NCBI RefSeq assembly: GCF_004117055.1 | Contig: NZ_CP026363.1 | Coordinates: forward strand, 265,001 to 327,500 | DNA: 62,500 nt | Direction of reading: 5' to 3' | DNA from: Brevibacillus agri | GTDB taxonomy: Bacteria; Bacillota; Bacilli; Brevibacillales; Brevibacillaceae | Shown: positions 53,537-62,500 of the stretch, piece after piece | Layout of the letters: each line of letters starts with the position of its first letter | Position numbering within the stretch: position 1 is the stretch's first letter | Notes under the pieces: generated by a model | Databases searched by the model: none | What the model saw: the letters and a program-made list of their open reading frames with translations, nothing else | What the model was told of the DNA's origin: nothing | Program-made: the position numbers and the translations under genes

Positions 53537-54265
53537 TTATTCAAATGGCACAGATTCTTCTTCCTTGTTCTTGCGCTTGCGTAATTTTTTGACGAGAAAG
53601 TCAACGTTTTTTTTTATTCCATACAGGGCATAGAAAGCAAGCGGCAGGAAGACGATTTTGGGAAACTGCTGCGGATACTTGATCGCAACCACAACGACGA
53701 TGGCGATGATGATCGGCGTAATCCAGTAGGCCGATTTTGGAATCCCGACCTTCTTGAAGTTCGGATACTTGACCTTCGATACCATGAGGAAAGCCAGAAG
53801 CAGCATGCTTACCGCAAGCAGTACCGGATTGAAAACTTGATGATACAGGGCCAGCGTGGCCAGCACGCCACCGGCAGCCGTGATCGGCAGCCCGATGAAA
53901 TATCCCGGAACTCCGGCCTGGACGTTGAATCTGGCCAGACGGAGCGCACCACAGATCGGGAAGATGGCGGTAACGAGAATCCCAAGCCAATCGAAGTGCT
54001 GCAGGACAACAACATACATGATGAAAGCCGGAGCTATCCCAAACGTAATGACGTCAGAAAGCGAGTCGAGTTCCTTTCCGAATTCACTTTGCGCATTCAG
54101 CATGCGAGCGACGCGTCCATCCAGTCCGTCCGCCAGCATACCGATGATGACCGTAATCGCCGCGTAATCGACGTAATGATCGCCTCGAAACGCAAGTATG
54201 ATTGCCAAGACTCCCAGAAACAAGTTGCTTACGGTTAGCATGTTCGGCAACGATTTCACGAACAT
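53537..54265 (-). CDS. pssA: CDP-diacylglycerol--serine O-phosphatidyltransferase
   Basis: 242 residues, ATG after CAGGAGGTAGTCT. CDP-alcohol phosphotransferase motif DG-x2-AR-x8-G-x3-D-x3-D matches exactly in DGRVARM ... GKELDSLSD (residues about 47-71). About seven membrane segments; short N-terminus (MFVKSLPNMLTVSNLF) like PssA rather than PgsA. Makes phosphatidylserine, precursor of phosphatidylethanolamine. Its presence between yacL and disA differs from B. subtilis, where pssA is elsewhere. No psd decarboxylase gene follows. Confidence 0.9.
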   Translation of the reverse strand: MFVKSLPNMLTVSNLFLGVLAIILAFRGDHYVDYAAITVIIGMLADGLDGRVARMLNAQSEFGKELDSLSDVITFGIAPAFIMYVVVLQHFDWLGILVTAIFPICGALRLARFNVQAGVPGYFIGLPITAAGGVLATLALYHQVFNPVLLAVSMLLLAFLMVSKVKYPNFKKVGIPKSAYWITPIIIAIVVVVAIKYPQQFPKIVFLPLAFYALYGIKKNVDFLVKKLRKRKNKEEESVPFE

Positions 54266-54382
54266 AGACTACCTCCTGATTTCTTTTGCAGAGGAGACAG
54301 TGTATCCTGTCAAACTTGCTGTTGCTTTCAAGTCCCCTGGGCAAATGTTGAATAACAAATAATGCCTTTATCCTATTCTACT

Positions 54383-54949
54383 TTAAATGTGCCTGTCAAT
54401 GAACACTTGCTCCTGAATCCGTTTCAGGCCCTCCTTGATAGCCCGGGCGCGCACTTCGCCAATTCCTTCCACCTCGTCTAATTCCTGAATCGTCGCCATC
54501 ATAATTCTCGGCAAATAATGAAAATGCTCGACCAAATTGGCGATGATGGAAAGTGGCAGTCGGGGAATTTTGTACAAAATCCGGTATCCCCTTGGCGACA
54601 CCGATTCTTCCAGCATGCTGGCACTCGCGGAAAACCCGAGAACACGCAGGAAAGACCCGAGCTCCAGCACTTCCTCGGAGCTTAGCTTTTTCATCTCGCG
54701 CAGCACTGCGTCTGGAGCATGCGCCACGTCCTTGGCGTAGTCGCGAATGAGCATTTGCGCTTCTTCCTCAATATTCGACACAAGCTCCTCCAGTTGCATG
54801 CTGACGAGCCTGCCTTCTGCTCCCAGCTCGCATATGTACTTGGAAATCTCCGTTTTGATCCGCAGCACCATCTCGATTCGCTGCAAGACAGAGGCGACTT
54901 CGTGCAAGGTGACCAGCTCTTCAAATTCCAGTGCGCCGAGATTGGTCAT
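54383..54949 (-). CDS. disA: DisA C-terminal part of a split gene (linker and helix-hairpin-helix domain)
   Basis: 188 residues in the frame one base shifted from the DAC-domain ORF. Begins [20 protein letters not shown], which matches the middle of full-length DisA ([13 protein letters not shown] in B. subtilis), continues through the helical spine domain with [20 protein letters not shown], and ends in the DNA-binding HhH domain ([20 protein letters not shown]). Full DisA is about 360 aa. AAGGCGGTG lies 11 bases before this ATG, so re-initiation is conceivable. Separately made, it would lack diadenylate cyclase activity. Confidence 0.85.
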   Translation of the reverse strand: MTNLGALEFEELVTLHEVASVLQRIEMVLRIKTEISKYICELGAEGRLVSMQLEELVSNIEEEAQMLIRDYAKDVAHAPDAVLREMKKLSSEEVLELGSFLRVLGFSASASMLEESVSPRGYRILYKIPRLPLSIIANLVEHFHYLPRIMMATIQELDEVEGIGEVRARAIKEGLKRIQEQVFIDRHI

Positions 54950-55425
54950 GCCTGATCGAGCACCGCCTTGTATTTTTCCAGGGTGGATACTGCCTGGTTA
55001 GCCTTGGCGAGAATAACGCTGATCTCATTGAGCACATAGCGGAAATTTCCTTGGTACAAGGTGATGACATTACCCCGCCGGGATATGGCGATGACCAGGT
55101 AGCTCGTGTGGATCGCTGTCCGTTGCGCAGTCCGGTGCCGAGTACCTGTCTCGCTGGTGTGGATGGAAGCAGGCGGAAACAGTTGGGTATTGGCGTACAA
55201 GATTCGTTTGGCATCTTCACTTACTATAATCGCCCCATCCATCTTCGCCAATTCATACAAATGGGCAGGAGAAAAGTCGCAATTGATGGAAAAACCGCCG
55301 TCGACGATCAGGCCGCCAGTTTTGGCGCGCAAAACATTTTCAAGCCCTTCGCGAAGCTGCGTCCCTGGTGCGACCAAACGAAGCACATCGCCGAACTGCG
55401 GAGTTCTTTTCGTGTTCTCCTGCAT
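54946..55425 (-). CDS. disA: DisA N-terminal part of a split gene (DAC diadenylate cyclase domain)
   Basis: 159 residues, ATG after AAGGAGGT. DAC-domain motifs are present: KMDGAII (DGA) and GTRHRTAQ (RHR), which bind ATP and metal for cyclic di-AMP synthesis. It ends KAVLDQA where intact DisA continues into the helical domain; the stop TGA overlaps the next ATG (ATGA). Compared with B. subtilis, about 11 residues (around VGYNDKVKEVV) are missing between GGLIV and DGGF, and the TAERVAKQTGC-like stretch reads [11 protein letters not shown]. This suggests a decaying gene or sequence errors; activity is doubtful. Confidence 0.85.
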   Translation of the reverse strand: MQENTKRTPQFGDVLRLVAPGTQLREGLENVLRAKTGGLIVDGGFSINCDFSPAHLYELAKMDGAIIVSEDAKRILYANTQLFPPASIHTSETGTRHRTAQRTAIHTSYLVIAISRRGNVITLYQGNFRYVLNEISVILAKANQAVSTLEKYKAVLDQA

Positions 55426-55434
55426 ATTCCGCCC

Positions 55435-56802
55435 TTACCTCCTTATCACCTCGTTCAAAGCATCTGCAATATTGCTGACGCCGATCACCTGAATGTCGTC
55501 TGGCGCATCCAGGCCGCGAATGTTTTTCTCCGGTATAATCACGCGTTTGAAGCCGAGCTTGTGCGCTTCCCGCACGCGCTGTTCAATGCGCGATACGCCC
55601 CGCACCTCTCCTGTCAGGCCAATCTCCCCGATCACGACGTCGTGCGGATTGGTGGCATGGTCGCGAAAGCTGCTGGCGATGCTGACGGCGATCGCCAAAT
55701 CGACAGCAGGCTCATCCAGGCGGACGCCCCCGGCCACGTTGACATACGCGTCCTGATTTTGCAGCATCATGCCCATGCGCTTTTCCAAAACAGCCATAAT
55801 CATCGCCACACGCTGGTGATCGACGCCTGTAGCCATTCTCCGGGGAGTAACGAAGCTGGTCGGTGCCACGAGTGCCTGAAGCTCCACCAGGACTGGACGG
55901 GTGCCTTCCATGCTGGCTACGACGGTGGAGCCAGCCACGCCGAAGGGACGCTCAGCCAGAAAAATCTCGGAAGGGTTTGCGACCTCTTCCAGACCGCGAT
56001 CCTTCATCTCGAAAATTCCGATCTCGTTTGTCGAACCAAAACGGTTTTTGACAGCGCGCAAAATCCGGAACGTATTGTGGCGCTCGCCTTCAAAATAGAG
56101 AACTGCGTCCACCATATGTTCAAGCATACGAGGACCTGCGATCGAGCCTTCTTTGGTCACGTGGCCGACAATAAAAGTACAGATTCCTTTGCCCTTGGCA
56201 ATCCGCATCAACTGGGCCGTCGCCTCGCGCACCTGCGCGACGCTTCCGGCCGCAGACTGCACAGCGGGATGGAACACGGTCTGGATCGAGTCGATAATCA
56301 ACACATGAGGGTCTACTTGATTAATATGCTGTTCGATCAAATCCAAATCATTTTCTGCCAATACAAACATCGGGGGCGTCTGCATATGCAGCCGGTCTGC
56401 GCGCAGCTTGATCTGCTTCGCGGACTCCTCCCCGGATACGTACAGCACTTTGGCCCCCTGATGAGCCAGAGCAAAAGAGGTCTGCAACAGCAGTGTGGAC
56501 TTGCCGATACCCGGATCGCCGCCGACCAGGATGAGCGAGCCTGGGACGAGCCCTCCCCCGAGCACGCGGTTCAACTCGCCAATGGTCGTATCCATGCGCG
56601 GCTCTTCTTCGCTGGCTACCTGCGTCAAAGGGATAGCCGACTGGCGCGTGCCGCCGCTCAGCCCTTCGTGGCGGTGCGCCGCCTTGACTGTCACTTCTTC
56701 CACCAATGTATTCCAGCTATTGCAGCCCGGGCATTTTCCCATCCATTTTGGCGATTCATAGCCACATTCTTGACACGCGTATTTCGTTTTATACTTTGCC
56801 AT
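55435..56802 (-). CDS. radA: DNA repair protein RadA (Sms)
   Basis: 455 residues from ATG 56802 with GTGAGGGT upstream; the open frame begins 31 codons earlier, inside a terminator. N-terminal zinc finger [18 protein letters not shown], RecA-like ATPase with Walker [15 protein letters not shown], the RadA-specific KNRFG motif, and a C-terminal Lon protease-like domain. A helicase-like factor in recombination and transformation. Ten bases before disA. Confidence 0.97.
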   Translation of the reverse strand: MAKYKTKYACQECGYESPKWMGKCPGCNSWNTLVEEVTVKAAHRHEGLSGGTRQSAIPLTQVASEEEPRMDTTIGELNRVLGGGLVPGSLILVGGDPGIGKSTLLLQTSFALAHQGAKVLYVSGEESAKQIKLRADRLHMQTPPMFVLAENDLDLIEQHINQVDPHVLIIDSIQTVFHPAVQSAAGSVAQVREATAQLMRIAKGKGICTFIVGHVTKEGSIAGPRMLEHMVDAVLYFEGERHNTFRILRAVKNRFGSTNEIGIFEMKDRGLEEVANPSEIFLAERPFGVAGSTVVASMEGTRPVLVELQALVAPTSFVTPRRMATGVDHQRVAMIMAVLEKRMGMMLQNQDAYVNVAGGVRLDEPAVDLAIAVSIASSFRDHATNPHDVVIGEIGLTGEVRGVSRIEQRVREAHKLGFKRVIIPEKNIRGLDAPDDIQVIGVSNIADALNEVIRR

Positions 56803-56856
56803 AATCGCTACCCTCACTTGGATTTTCTTCTCTACTTTTATCATAGTTGTGCAGCC

Positions 56857-56893
56857 AAAAAAAGAATACCTCCCAAAACAGGAGGCATTCTTC
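56857..56893 (-). terminator. Terminator after clpC
   Basis: Minus strand AAGAATGCCTCC / GGAGGTATTCTT with one mismatch and a 7-base loop (56861-56892), followed by TTTTTTTGG. It separates the ctsR operon from radA-disA. Confidence 0.85.
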
Positions 56894-56912
56894 ATGATGC
56901 TTTTCGCCCAGC

Positions 56913-59363
56913 TTACGATTTTGTTTTTTCCAGTCGTTTGACGACCAGTTTGCCTTCTTCGGCCTCGATGTTGACTGTGTCGCCCTTGCTGATGTTGCCC
57001 TTGAGCAGTTCTTCCGACAATTTGTCTTCGATATGGCGCTGAATGGCACGACGCAGCGGGCGCGCCCCGTACGCTGGATCGAAGCCTTCTTTTGCCAGCA
57101 GCTTTTTGGCATCTTCCGTCAATTGGAAATCAATGCTTTGTTCTTTCAAACGCTTGCGCAGCTCGTCGGTCATCAGCGATACGATTTGCTCGATATGCTC
57201 CTGCTCCAAGGAGTGGAACACGATGACTTCGTCGATGCGGTTCAGGAACTCCGGACGGAAGCTCTTTTTCAGCTCATCCATGACTTTGTCCTTCATATCC
57301 TGATATTTTTTCTCGGTATCGTTGGTGGTGAAACCGAGTGTCGTGTTTTTCTTAATCATGCTGGCTCCGACGTTGGAGGTCATGATGACGACGGTGTTGC
57401 GGAAATCTACGGTACGGCCCTTGGAGTCCGTCAATCGGCCGTCATCGAGCACCTGGAGCAAAATGTTGAAAACATCCGGATGCGCCTTCTCGATCTCATC
57501 CAGCAGGATGACGGAGTACGGCTTGCGGCGCACTTTTTCCGTCAACTGGCCGCCTTCGTCAAAGCCGACATACCCTGGAGGAGCCCCTACCAGACGGGCA
57601 GTGGAGTGTTTCTCCATGTACTCGGACATGTCGACGCGGATCATGGCGTCCTCGTCTCCAAACAGCGTCTCTGCCACGGCACGGGCCAGTTCGGTTTTCC
57701 CCACGCCTGTCGGGCCGAGGAAAATAAACGAACCGATTGGGCGTTTCGGGTCTTTCAGACCGGCACGGGCACGGCGGATCGCGCGGGAGATGGATTTGAC
57801 CGCTTCGTCCTGGCCGATGACACGATCGTGCAAAATCTCTTCCATTTTCAGGAGGCGCTCTGTTTCCTCTTCCTTCAGCTTCAGAACAGGGATTCCCGTC
57901 CAGCTAGCGACGACAGTCGCGATATCCTCTGGCGTCACTTCCATGTTCAACTGGCCTTGGCGTTCTTTCCAGTCTTTTTTCGTTTTGTCCAGTTCTTCGC
58001 GAAGCTTCTGTTCCTGATCGCGCAGGGCCGCCGCCTCTTCAAACTCCTGCGATTGCACAGCCGCGTCTTTTTCCTTGCGCACCTCTTCCAAACGGCCTTC
58101 CAGCTCTTTGAGGTTTGGCGGAACCGTGAACGATTGCAGGCGCACCTTGGACGCTGCCTCGTCGACGAGGTCAATCGCCTTGTCCGGGAGGAAACGGTCG
58201 GTAATGTAACGGTCAGACAGCTTCACTGCCTGCTCGATGGCTTCATCGGTAATTTTTACACGGTGGTGGGCTTCGTAACGGTCACGCAAGCCATGCAGGA
58301 TGCGAATCGCGTCCTCTGCCGTCGGCTCATCCACCTGAATCGGTTGGAAACGGCGCTCCAGCGCAGCGTCTTTTTCGATGTATTTGCGGTATTCATCGAG
58401 CGTGGTTGCCCCGACGCATTGCAGCTCGCCGCGAGCGAGAGCCGGCTTGAGGATGTTGGAGGCGTCAATCGCGCCTTCCGCACCGCCTGCGCCGATGAGT
58501 GTATGCAGCTCGTCAATGAACAGGATGATGTTTCCTGCCTGGCGGATTTCATCCATAATTTTTTTCAGGCGGTCTTCGAATTCTCCGCGATATTTGGTGC
58601 CCGCCACAACGGTTCCCATGTCGAGCGTCATGACGCGCTTGTCACGCAGCGTCTCCGGAATTTCGTTGTTGACGATTTTTTGCGCGAGACCTTCTGCGAT
58701 GGCCGTTTTCCCCACACCAGGCTCCCCGATCAGTACCGGGTTGTTTTTGGTGCGCCGGCTCAATACTTGAATTACACGCTCGATTTCTTTTTGACGGCCG
58801 ATCACAGGGTCCAGTCCGCCATCGCGTGCGATTGCCGTCAGGTCGCGAGCCAATCCGTCCAGCGTAGGCGTATTCGCTGCAGGATTGCCGCCGGAAGGCT
58901 GATGCGACGCCATCATTTCCGAGCTGCCCAAAAGCTGCAGCACTTGCTGACGCGCCTTGTTCAAGCTGACGCCGAGGTTGTTCATGATTCTTGCGGCGAT
59001 GCCTTCGCCTTCGCGGATCAGCCCGAGCAGGATGTGCTCTGTGCCCACATAGGTATGACCCAGTTTGCGCGCTTCGTCCATGGACAGTTCAATTACTTTT
59101 TTGGCGCGAGGTGTATAGTTTGGCGTGTAATTACTACCGGACTGCTCTGTTCCGCGTCCGATCAACGACTCCACTTCGCTCTGGATTTTATCGAGTCCAA
59201 GTCCGAGCGATTGCAAAGCCTTGGCAGCAATCCCTTCGCCTTCTCGAATCAGTCCCAGCAGTACATGCTCCGTCCCGATATCTTTGTGACCGAGACGCAC
59301 TGCCTCTTCCAGGGCAAGCGCCAGTACTTTTTGTGCTCGTTCTGTAAAACGTCCAAACATCAT
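56913..59363 (-). CDS. clpC: ATP-dependent Clp protease ATP-binding subunit ClpC
   Basis: 816 residues from ATG 59363, 6 bases after GGAGGTG; an upstream in-frame GTG belongs to that site. Repeated N domain ([20 protein letters not shown] ... ), first AAA domain with [13 protein letters not shown], a coiled M domain with UVR-type [20 protein letters not shown], second AAA domain with [13 protein letters not shown], and the ClpP-binding VGF-type loop. With ClpP it degrades proteins marked by McsB phosphoarginine or delivered by MecA. Fourth gene of the ctsR operon. Confidence 0.99.
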   Translation of the reverse strand: MMFGRFTERAQKVLALALEEAVRLGHKDIGTEHVLLGLIREGEGIAAKALQSLGLGLDKIQSEVESLIGRGTEQSGSNYTPNYTPRAKKVIELSMDEARKLGHTYVGTEHILLGLIREGEGIAARIMNNLGVSLNKARQQVLQLLGSSEMMASHQPSGGNPAANTPTLDGLARDLTAIARDGGLDPVIGRQKEIERVIQVLSRRTKNNPVLIGEPGVGKTAIAEGLAQKIVNNEIPETLRDKRVMTLDMGTVVAGTKYRGEFEDRLKKIMDEIRQAGNIILFIDELHTLIGAGGAEGAIDASNILKPALARGELQCVGATTLDEYRKYIEKDAALERRFQPIQVDEPTAEDAIRILHGLRDRYEAHHRVKITDEAIEQAVKLSDRYITDRFLPDKAIDLVDEAASKVRLQSFTVPPNLKELEGRLEEVRKEKDAAVQSQEFEEAAALRDQEQKLREELDKTKKDWKERQGQLNMEVTPEDIATVVASWTGIPVLKLKEEETERLLKMEEILHDRVIGQDEAVKSISRAIRRARAGLKDPKRPIGSFIFLGPTGVGKTELARAVAETLFGDEDAMIRVDMSEYMEKHSTARLVGAPPGYVGFDEGGQLTEKVRRKPYSVILLDEIEKAHPDVFNILLQVLDDGRLTDSKGRTVDFRNTVVIMTSNVGASMIKKNTTLGFTTNDTEKKYQDMKDKVMDELKKSFRPEFLNRIDEVIVFHSLEQEHIEQIVSLMTDELRKRLKEQSIDFQLTEDAKKLLAKEGFDPAYGARPLRRAIQRHIEDKLSEELLKGNISKGDTVNIEAEEGKLVVKRLEKTKS

Positions 59364-59433
59364 ATCGTACACCTCCGTATAACCGTGTTTTTCTCTATAG
59401 GTTCACTTCTGTTGATGCCTTATGTTTTGCCAA

Positions 59434-60504
59434 TCATGCTGGTCCTGTCGCACTGAGCCTCTCCCGAATCAACCGTGCCCTTCGCTCGTCGCGCTGGTCT
59501 GGCGTCAGCTTTTGTCCTGCATGCTGCTGCAGGAAGCCCGGCTGAGTCGTCACCAGCAGCTCGTTCATCACCAGAGGCGATACCCCCGGGATGATGCCAA
59601 GGTCAATGCCGAGGCGGACGTCAGAGAGGCGTTGGGCTGCTTCCTTGGACTCCACAGTGCGCGCATACAGCAAAATCCCGTAAGAACGGAAAATGCGGTC
59701 TTCCAAAGATATGCGCGTATGCTCCAGCAAATAAGTACGTGCTACGCGTTCCTGCTCAATAATCTGTCTGGCAACGCCGTAGAGGTTGGAGAGAATATCG
59801 GTTTCCGACATTCCGAGCGTGACCTGGTTAGACAACTGGAACAGGTTTCCTAGAGCTTCGCTGCCTTCCCCGTAAATTCCTCTAACGACCAGACCAACTT
59901 GATTAATCGCCTGCAAAATTCTGCTGATCTGCTGCGTCATCACCAATGCAGGCAAATGCAGCATGACAGAGGCGCGAATCCCCGTACCGACGTTGGTCGG
60001 ACAGCTCGTGAGGTAGCCTCTCGTCTCATCGAACGCGAAGTTCAGATGCTTCTCGAAAATATCATCTATTTTGGTTCCTATTTCCCATGCTTCATTCAAA
60101 CGAAACCCTGGCAACAGCACCTGAATCCGAATGTGGTCCTCTTCGTTCACCATAATGCTGACAGACTCGTCAGGACTCAGGAGCACAGCGCCTTTTCTCG
60201 ATTCCTCCGCCAAGTGCGGACTGATGAGATGCTTTTCCACCAGCACCCGTTTTTCCAGCGGATTGATCTGGTCCATATGGAGAACCTGCAGCGGCTGGCG
60301 CTTGCGCATGGCCTCCGATTCGCTCACTTCCGTTACCTTTCTGACGACTTCCTCGCCTTGCGAGTCGGTTGCCAATAACGGAAAAGGGTGCTGGCGCAGG
60401 TTTCGGGCGATGCGCAGCCGTGTGCTGATGACGATATCGGAATCAGGACCTTCTCCTTTCATCCAATTGCTCCACGGGTTTTGCATAAACTGCTTTTGTG
60501 ACAT
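59434..60504 (-). CDS. mcsB: Protein arginine kinase McsB
   Basis: 356 residues, ATG after GGGGAGGTAAGCTGGTC. Phosphagen-kinase fold: VISTRLRIARNLRQ, NEEDHIRIQ, CPTNVGTGIRAS, VRGIYGEGSEA. The C-terminal RDERRARLIRERL contains the RDxxRA motif that senses phosphoarginine. McsB phosphorylates arginines on CtsR and misfolded proteins, sending them to ClpCP; McsA activates it. Confidence 0.98.
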   Translation of the reverse strand: MSQKQFMQNPWSNWMKGEGPDSDIVISTRLRIARNLRQHPFPLLATDSQGEEVVRKVTEVSESEAMRKRQPLQVLHMDQINPLEKRVLVEKHLISPHLAEESRKGAVLLSPDESVSIMVNEEDHIRIQVLLPGFRLNEAWEIGTKIDDIFEKHLNFAFDETRGYLTSCPTNVGTGIRASVMLHLPALVMTQQISRILQAINQVGLVVRGIYGEGSEALGNLFQLSNQVTLGMSETDILSNLYGVARQIIEQERVARTYLLEHTRISLEDRIFRSYGILLYARTVESKEAAQRLSDVRLGIDLGIIPGVSPLVMNELLVTTQPGFLQQHAGQKLTPDQRDERRARLIRERLSATGPA

Positions 60505-60524
60505 GACCAGCTTACCTCCCCTTG

Positions 60525-61043
60525 TTACGATTGAGCGATTTTTTGTTCCAGCGCACGGATTCGGTCGCGCATTTCAGCCGCTTTTTCAAACTCTTCGCTG
60601 GCGACGTGGTTTTGCAGCGCACGTTTTAGCTGCTCCAGCTCTTTGCGGATTTTCAACTGCCCGCCTGTGCGTTCCGGAACCTTGCCGCTATGCTGCGTAT
60701 TGCCGTGAATGCGGCGGAACAACGGATCGAGCCGGTCACCCAGGAAGGTGTAGCAATCGCTGCAGCCAAATCGGCCGCTTTTGCTGAACTGGGCATACGT
60801 GAGTCCGCATGTTTCGCAGCGGAGCGGCTTGCTGGGCGCAGGCTCGCGTCCGTTTTTTTGCATGGGATCAAATTTTAACAGTCCTGACAGGAGATTGTTG
60901 ATGCTGAAGTTGTGAAATCCGGTAAAGACGTCCCCTTTTTCGGAAGCGCAATGCTCACAAATATGGTATTCGGTTTTTTCACCATTGACGATTTTCGTCA
61001 AATGCAGTGTCGCCGGTCGTTTTCCGCATTCCTCACAGTTCAT
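60525..61043 (-). CDS. mcsA: McsA, activator of protein arginine kinase
   Basis: 172 residues. Four CxxC zinc sites: CEECGK, CEHCAS, CETCGL, CSDCYT. C-terminal UVR motif (NHVASEEFEKAAEMRDRIRA) that contacts ClpC. Activates McsB and helps dissociate CtsR. Between ctsR and mcsB. Confidence 0.97.
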   Translation of the reverse strand: MNCEECGKRPATLHLTKIVNGEKTEYHICEHCASEKGDVFTGFHNFSINNLLSGLLKFDPMQKNGREPAPSKPLRCETCGLTYAQFSKSGRFGCSDCYTFLGDRLDPLFRRIHGNTQHSGKVPERTGGQLKIRKELEQLKRALQNHVASEEFEKAAEMRDRIRALEQKIAQS

Positions 61044-61072
61044 TACATCCTACCCCCTAACACATGCTTCAT

Positions 61073-61537
61073 TTACTTCAACAAGATAGCCGCAATCATC
61101 TGCTTTAATATATTTGCCCGCAAACGATCCCGTAATTCAGACTCCAGAGTCAAAACATTTCGGGAGGTGGCGATTTTCATCAAGGCTGCTTCTTTGGCGT
61201 TGACCAAACCTTCTTCCTGCAGCCTCTCTACAATCGCGTTCCCTACACTCTGCGAGATGCTTTCGCCAATCAGCTCTTCGGTCAGCAATTCCTGCAATCG
61301 CGCCTTGCTCACAATCTGCACCTTGCGAATGCGGATATAGCCGCCGCCCCCACGCTTGCTCTCTACAATGTACCCTTTTTGTACCGTAAATCGCGTATTG
61401 ATGACGTAGTTGATTTGAGACGGCACACATTGAAATAAGTCGGCAAGCTCACTACGCTGGATCTCGATCGAGCCATTGGGACTTTGTGTCAAAATGCCTT
61501 TTAAGTGTTGTTCAATGATGTCCGAGATGTTACGCAA
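61073..61537 (-). CDS. ctsR: Transcriptional repressor CtsR
   Basis: 154 residues from TTG 61537, 7 bases after GGAGG. Winged helix-turn-helix: RNISDIIEQHLKGIL, ELADLFQCVPSQINYVINTR, and the glycine-rich wing SKRGGGGYIRIRKVQI, whose RGGGGYIR tip reads DNA and senses heat. Represses clp genes and its own operon; phosphorylated by McsB and degraded under stress. Confidence 0.97.
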   Translation of the reverse strand: MRNISDIIEQHLKGILTQSPNGSIEIQRSELADLFQCVPSQINYVINTRFTVQKGYIVESKRGGGGYIRIRKVQIVSKARLQELLTEELIGESISQSVGNAIVERLQEEGLVNAKEAALMKIATSRNVLTLESELRDRLRANILKQMIAAILLK

Positions 61538-61580
61538 GTCATCGCCTCCTATTCCATATGTGTATGTGCTTGCTACTGAC

Positions 61581-61597
61581 TTTGACTATCTTTGACT
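61581..61597 (-). promoter_or_regulatory. CtsR operator
   Basis: Minus strand AGTCAAAGATAGTCAAA: tandem heptads with 3-base spacing, matching the CtsR consensus RGTCAAANANRGTCAAA. It lies just downstream of the -10 box, so bound repressor would block initiation. Confidence 0.93.
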
Positions 61598-61600
61598 TTA

Positions 61601-61629
61601 ATTATAATGGGTTTGCGACGCGCTTGCAA
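61601..61629 (-). promoter_or_regulatory. Sigma-A promoter of the ctsR operon
   Basis: Minus strand TTGCAA, 17 bases, TATAAT. The CtsR operator follows immediately. Confidence 0.85.
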
Positions 61630-61764
61630 GTGATCGATACACTTTCTAGTGTGGGCAAAAGGCGGGCGCTTGAAACCATCCAAAACAGTAACGGCACGAC
61701 CGTTTTGTCGACGGCAAGCGGCACGTCTCGGCTCATGAATTGTCGAAGCGTTTTATGTTTTATA

Positions 61765-61797
61765 CAGAAAAAACCACTCCTCTAAAGGAATGGTTTA
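61765..61797 (-). terminator. Terminator after the HAD hydrolase gene
   Basis: Minus strand AACCATTCC / GGAGTGGTT (G-T pair) with loop TTTAGA, followed by TTTTTTCTG. It overlaps the stop region of the upstream gene. Confidence 0.8.
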
Positions 61798-62481
61798 TGT
61801 CAGTCTTTGCGATTTGGTGTCGATTGCCGGCAAATGATCCAGTAATTGCGGAAACTGCGTAATGACGACATTTGCCCCGTCCAGTTCTCCTGGCTTGGCG
61901 AAGCCGAAGTCACATCCGATGGTAAACAGGCCGTTTTTTACTCCTGCCTCTACATCGGAATGGCGGTCGCCTACCATGACCGCCTGTTCTACCTGGTAGT
62001 CGGCGATGAGCTTGGCTACCAGATCCACTTTGGAGCGCGTGCGGAACCGTCCCGCCGAGTACAAATCCGTCAGCAACGGATTGAGTGCATACTCCTGGCA
62101 GATGGCTTCAATGTACTCCTTCTGTCCGTTGCTCGCGACAAACAGCGGAATCCCCTTGGCGTGGAGCTGTTCCAACGTCTCCCTCACGCCAGGGTACAAA
62201 TCGGTCACTTTTTCTTTGAGCAAAGCAATTTCGTTTTCCAGCAAAAAAGCATCCGCCGCGCGGACAGCTTCTTCATTTGCGCCTGGCAAAAGCTTTTTCC
62301 AGACCTGCTCGACAGTCAGTCCGAGCACGTTGACCAACTCTTCCTCGCTTGGCGTCTCGCCTGCCCACAAGCCTTTTTCTCTCAATCGCTCAAATGTCCG
62401 CAAAAAAGCGGGCGTCGACAACTTCTCCGTCTGCAGCAATGTGCCATCCATATCAAAGAAAATGGCAAACGGCATACTCAT
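61795..62481 (-). CDS. HAD-superfamily hydrolase, phosphoglycolate phosphatase-like
   Basis: 228 residues, ATG after AGGAGGAAGCGC. HAD motifs: I IFFDMDGTLLQTE at residue 8; II FVASNGQ; III lysine in FRTRSKVDLVAKLI; IV MVGDRHSDVEAG. A helical cap of subfamily I lies between motifs I and II. Likely a small-molecule phosphatase; substrate not predictable. Upstream of ctsR with its own terminator, so probably unrelated to the stress operon. Confidence 0.9.
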   Translation of the reverse strand: MSMPFAIFFDMDGTLLQTEKLSTPAFLRTFERLREKGLWAGETPSEEELVNVLGLTVEQVWKKLLPGANEEAVRAADAFLLENEIALLKEKVTDLYPGVRETLEQLHAKGIPLFVASNGQKEYIEAICQEYALNPLLTDLYSAGRFRTRSKVDLVAKLIADYQVEQAVMVGDRHSDVEAGVKNGLFTIGCDFGFAKPGELDGANVVITQFPQLLDHLPAIDTKSQRLT

Positions 62482-62500
62482 GCGCTTCCTCCTGTTAGCC

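Noticed and set aside
54940..54955. Programmed frameshift at the disA break
   Set aside because: No slippery heptamer or stimulating hairpin at the junction; a simple indel or coupled re-initiation explains it better.
57033..59456. 807-codon plus-strand ORF opposite clpC
   Set aside because: Shadow of the conserved clpC frame; no family resemblance or ribosome binding site.
61640..61765. Short palindromic pieces (ACGGCACGACCGT region) between the HAD gene and ctsR
   Set aside because: Too short and irregular to call a terminator, repeat or ncRNA; no ORF of note.

Overview
The window reads as chromosome of an endospore-forming, low-to-mid G+C Gram-positive bacterium. Gene order follows the Bacillus subtilis ctsR-to-pdaB segment almost gene for gene: ctsR-mcsA-mcsB-clpC-radA-disA-yacL-ispD-ispF-gltX-cysE-cysS-mrnC-rlmB-rae1-sigH-rpmG-secE-nusG-rplKAJL-rpoBC-rplGB-rpsLG-fusA-tuf-S10/spc/alpha ribosomal cluster-ecfA1A2T-truA-rplM-rpsI-cwlD-mrp(salA)-gerD-kbaA-pdaB. 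The protein sequences look most like Brevibacillus (Paenibacillaceae); that placement is inferred from memory, with no database search. Nearly everything is on the minus strand, so transcription runs from high to low coordinates.

Layout by increasing coordinate. 1-427: N-terminal part of an IS4-type transposase, cut by the window edge. 579-5596: sporulation and germination genes (SpoIIM-family protein, pdaB, kbaA, gerD, mrp/salA, cwlD) with hairpin terminators between convergent pairs. 5785-10119: rpsI-rplM, truA and the ECF transporter core ecfT-ecfA2-ecfA1. 10301-25244: the ribosomal superoperon, from rpsJ at its start to rplQ at its end, including secY, adk, map, infA, rpmJ and rpoA. 25597-26938: a small insert, a truncated haemoglobin facing an EamA transporter. 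27101-39237: tuf, fusA, rpsG, rpsL, an L7Ae-like protein, rpoC, rpoB. 39545-44712: a class I methyltransferase, rplL, rplJ (with an L10 leader and attenuator), rplA, rplK, nusG, secE, rpmG, sigH. 44795-52759: rae1, rlmB, mrnC, cysS, cysE (behind a T-box leader), gltX, ispF, ispD, and the PIN/TRAM protein YacL. 53048-54265: a DUF1573-type protein and pssA. 54383-62481: disA (split), radA, clpC, mcsB, mcsA, ctsR with a CtsR operator, and a HAD phosphatase.

The content is mainly core information processing: ribosome, RNA polymerase, translation factors, Sec export, aminoacyl-tRNA supply and stress proteolysis, with sporulation control (sigH, kbaA) and spore-specific genes (gerD, cwlD, pdaB) beside it. 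I saw no tRNA, rRNA, CRISPR array, prophage or defence cassette.

The strongest anomaly is disA. The cyclic di-AMP synthase/DNA scanning gene is broken into a DAC-domain ORF and a helix-hairpin-helix ORF by a one-base shift with an ATGA overlap, and the DAC domain appears to lack about 11 residues. Other points of interest are unannotated leader structures: a terminator-like hairpin in the rpoB leader, a long-stem hairpin before tuf, a T-box whose specifier is not canonical, and stem-loops between ribosomal genes. I found no convincing new multi-gene system.
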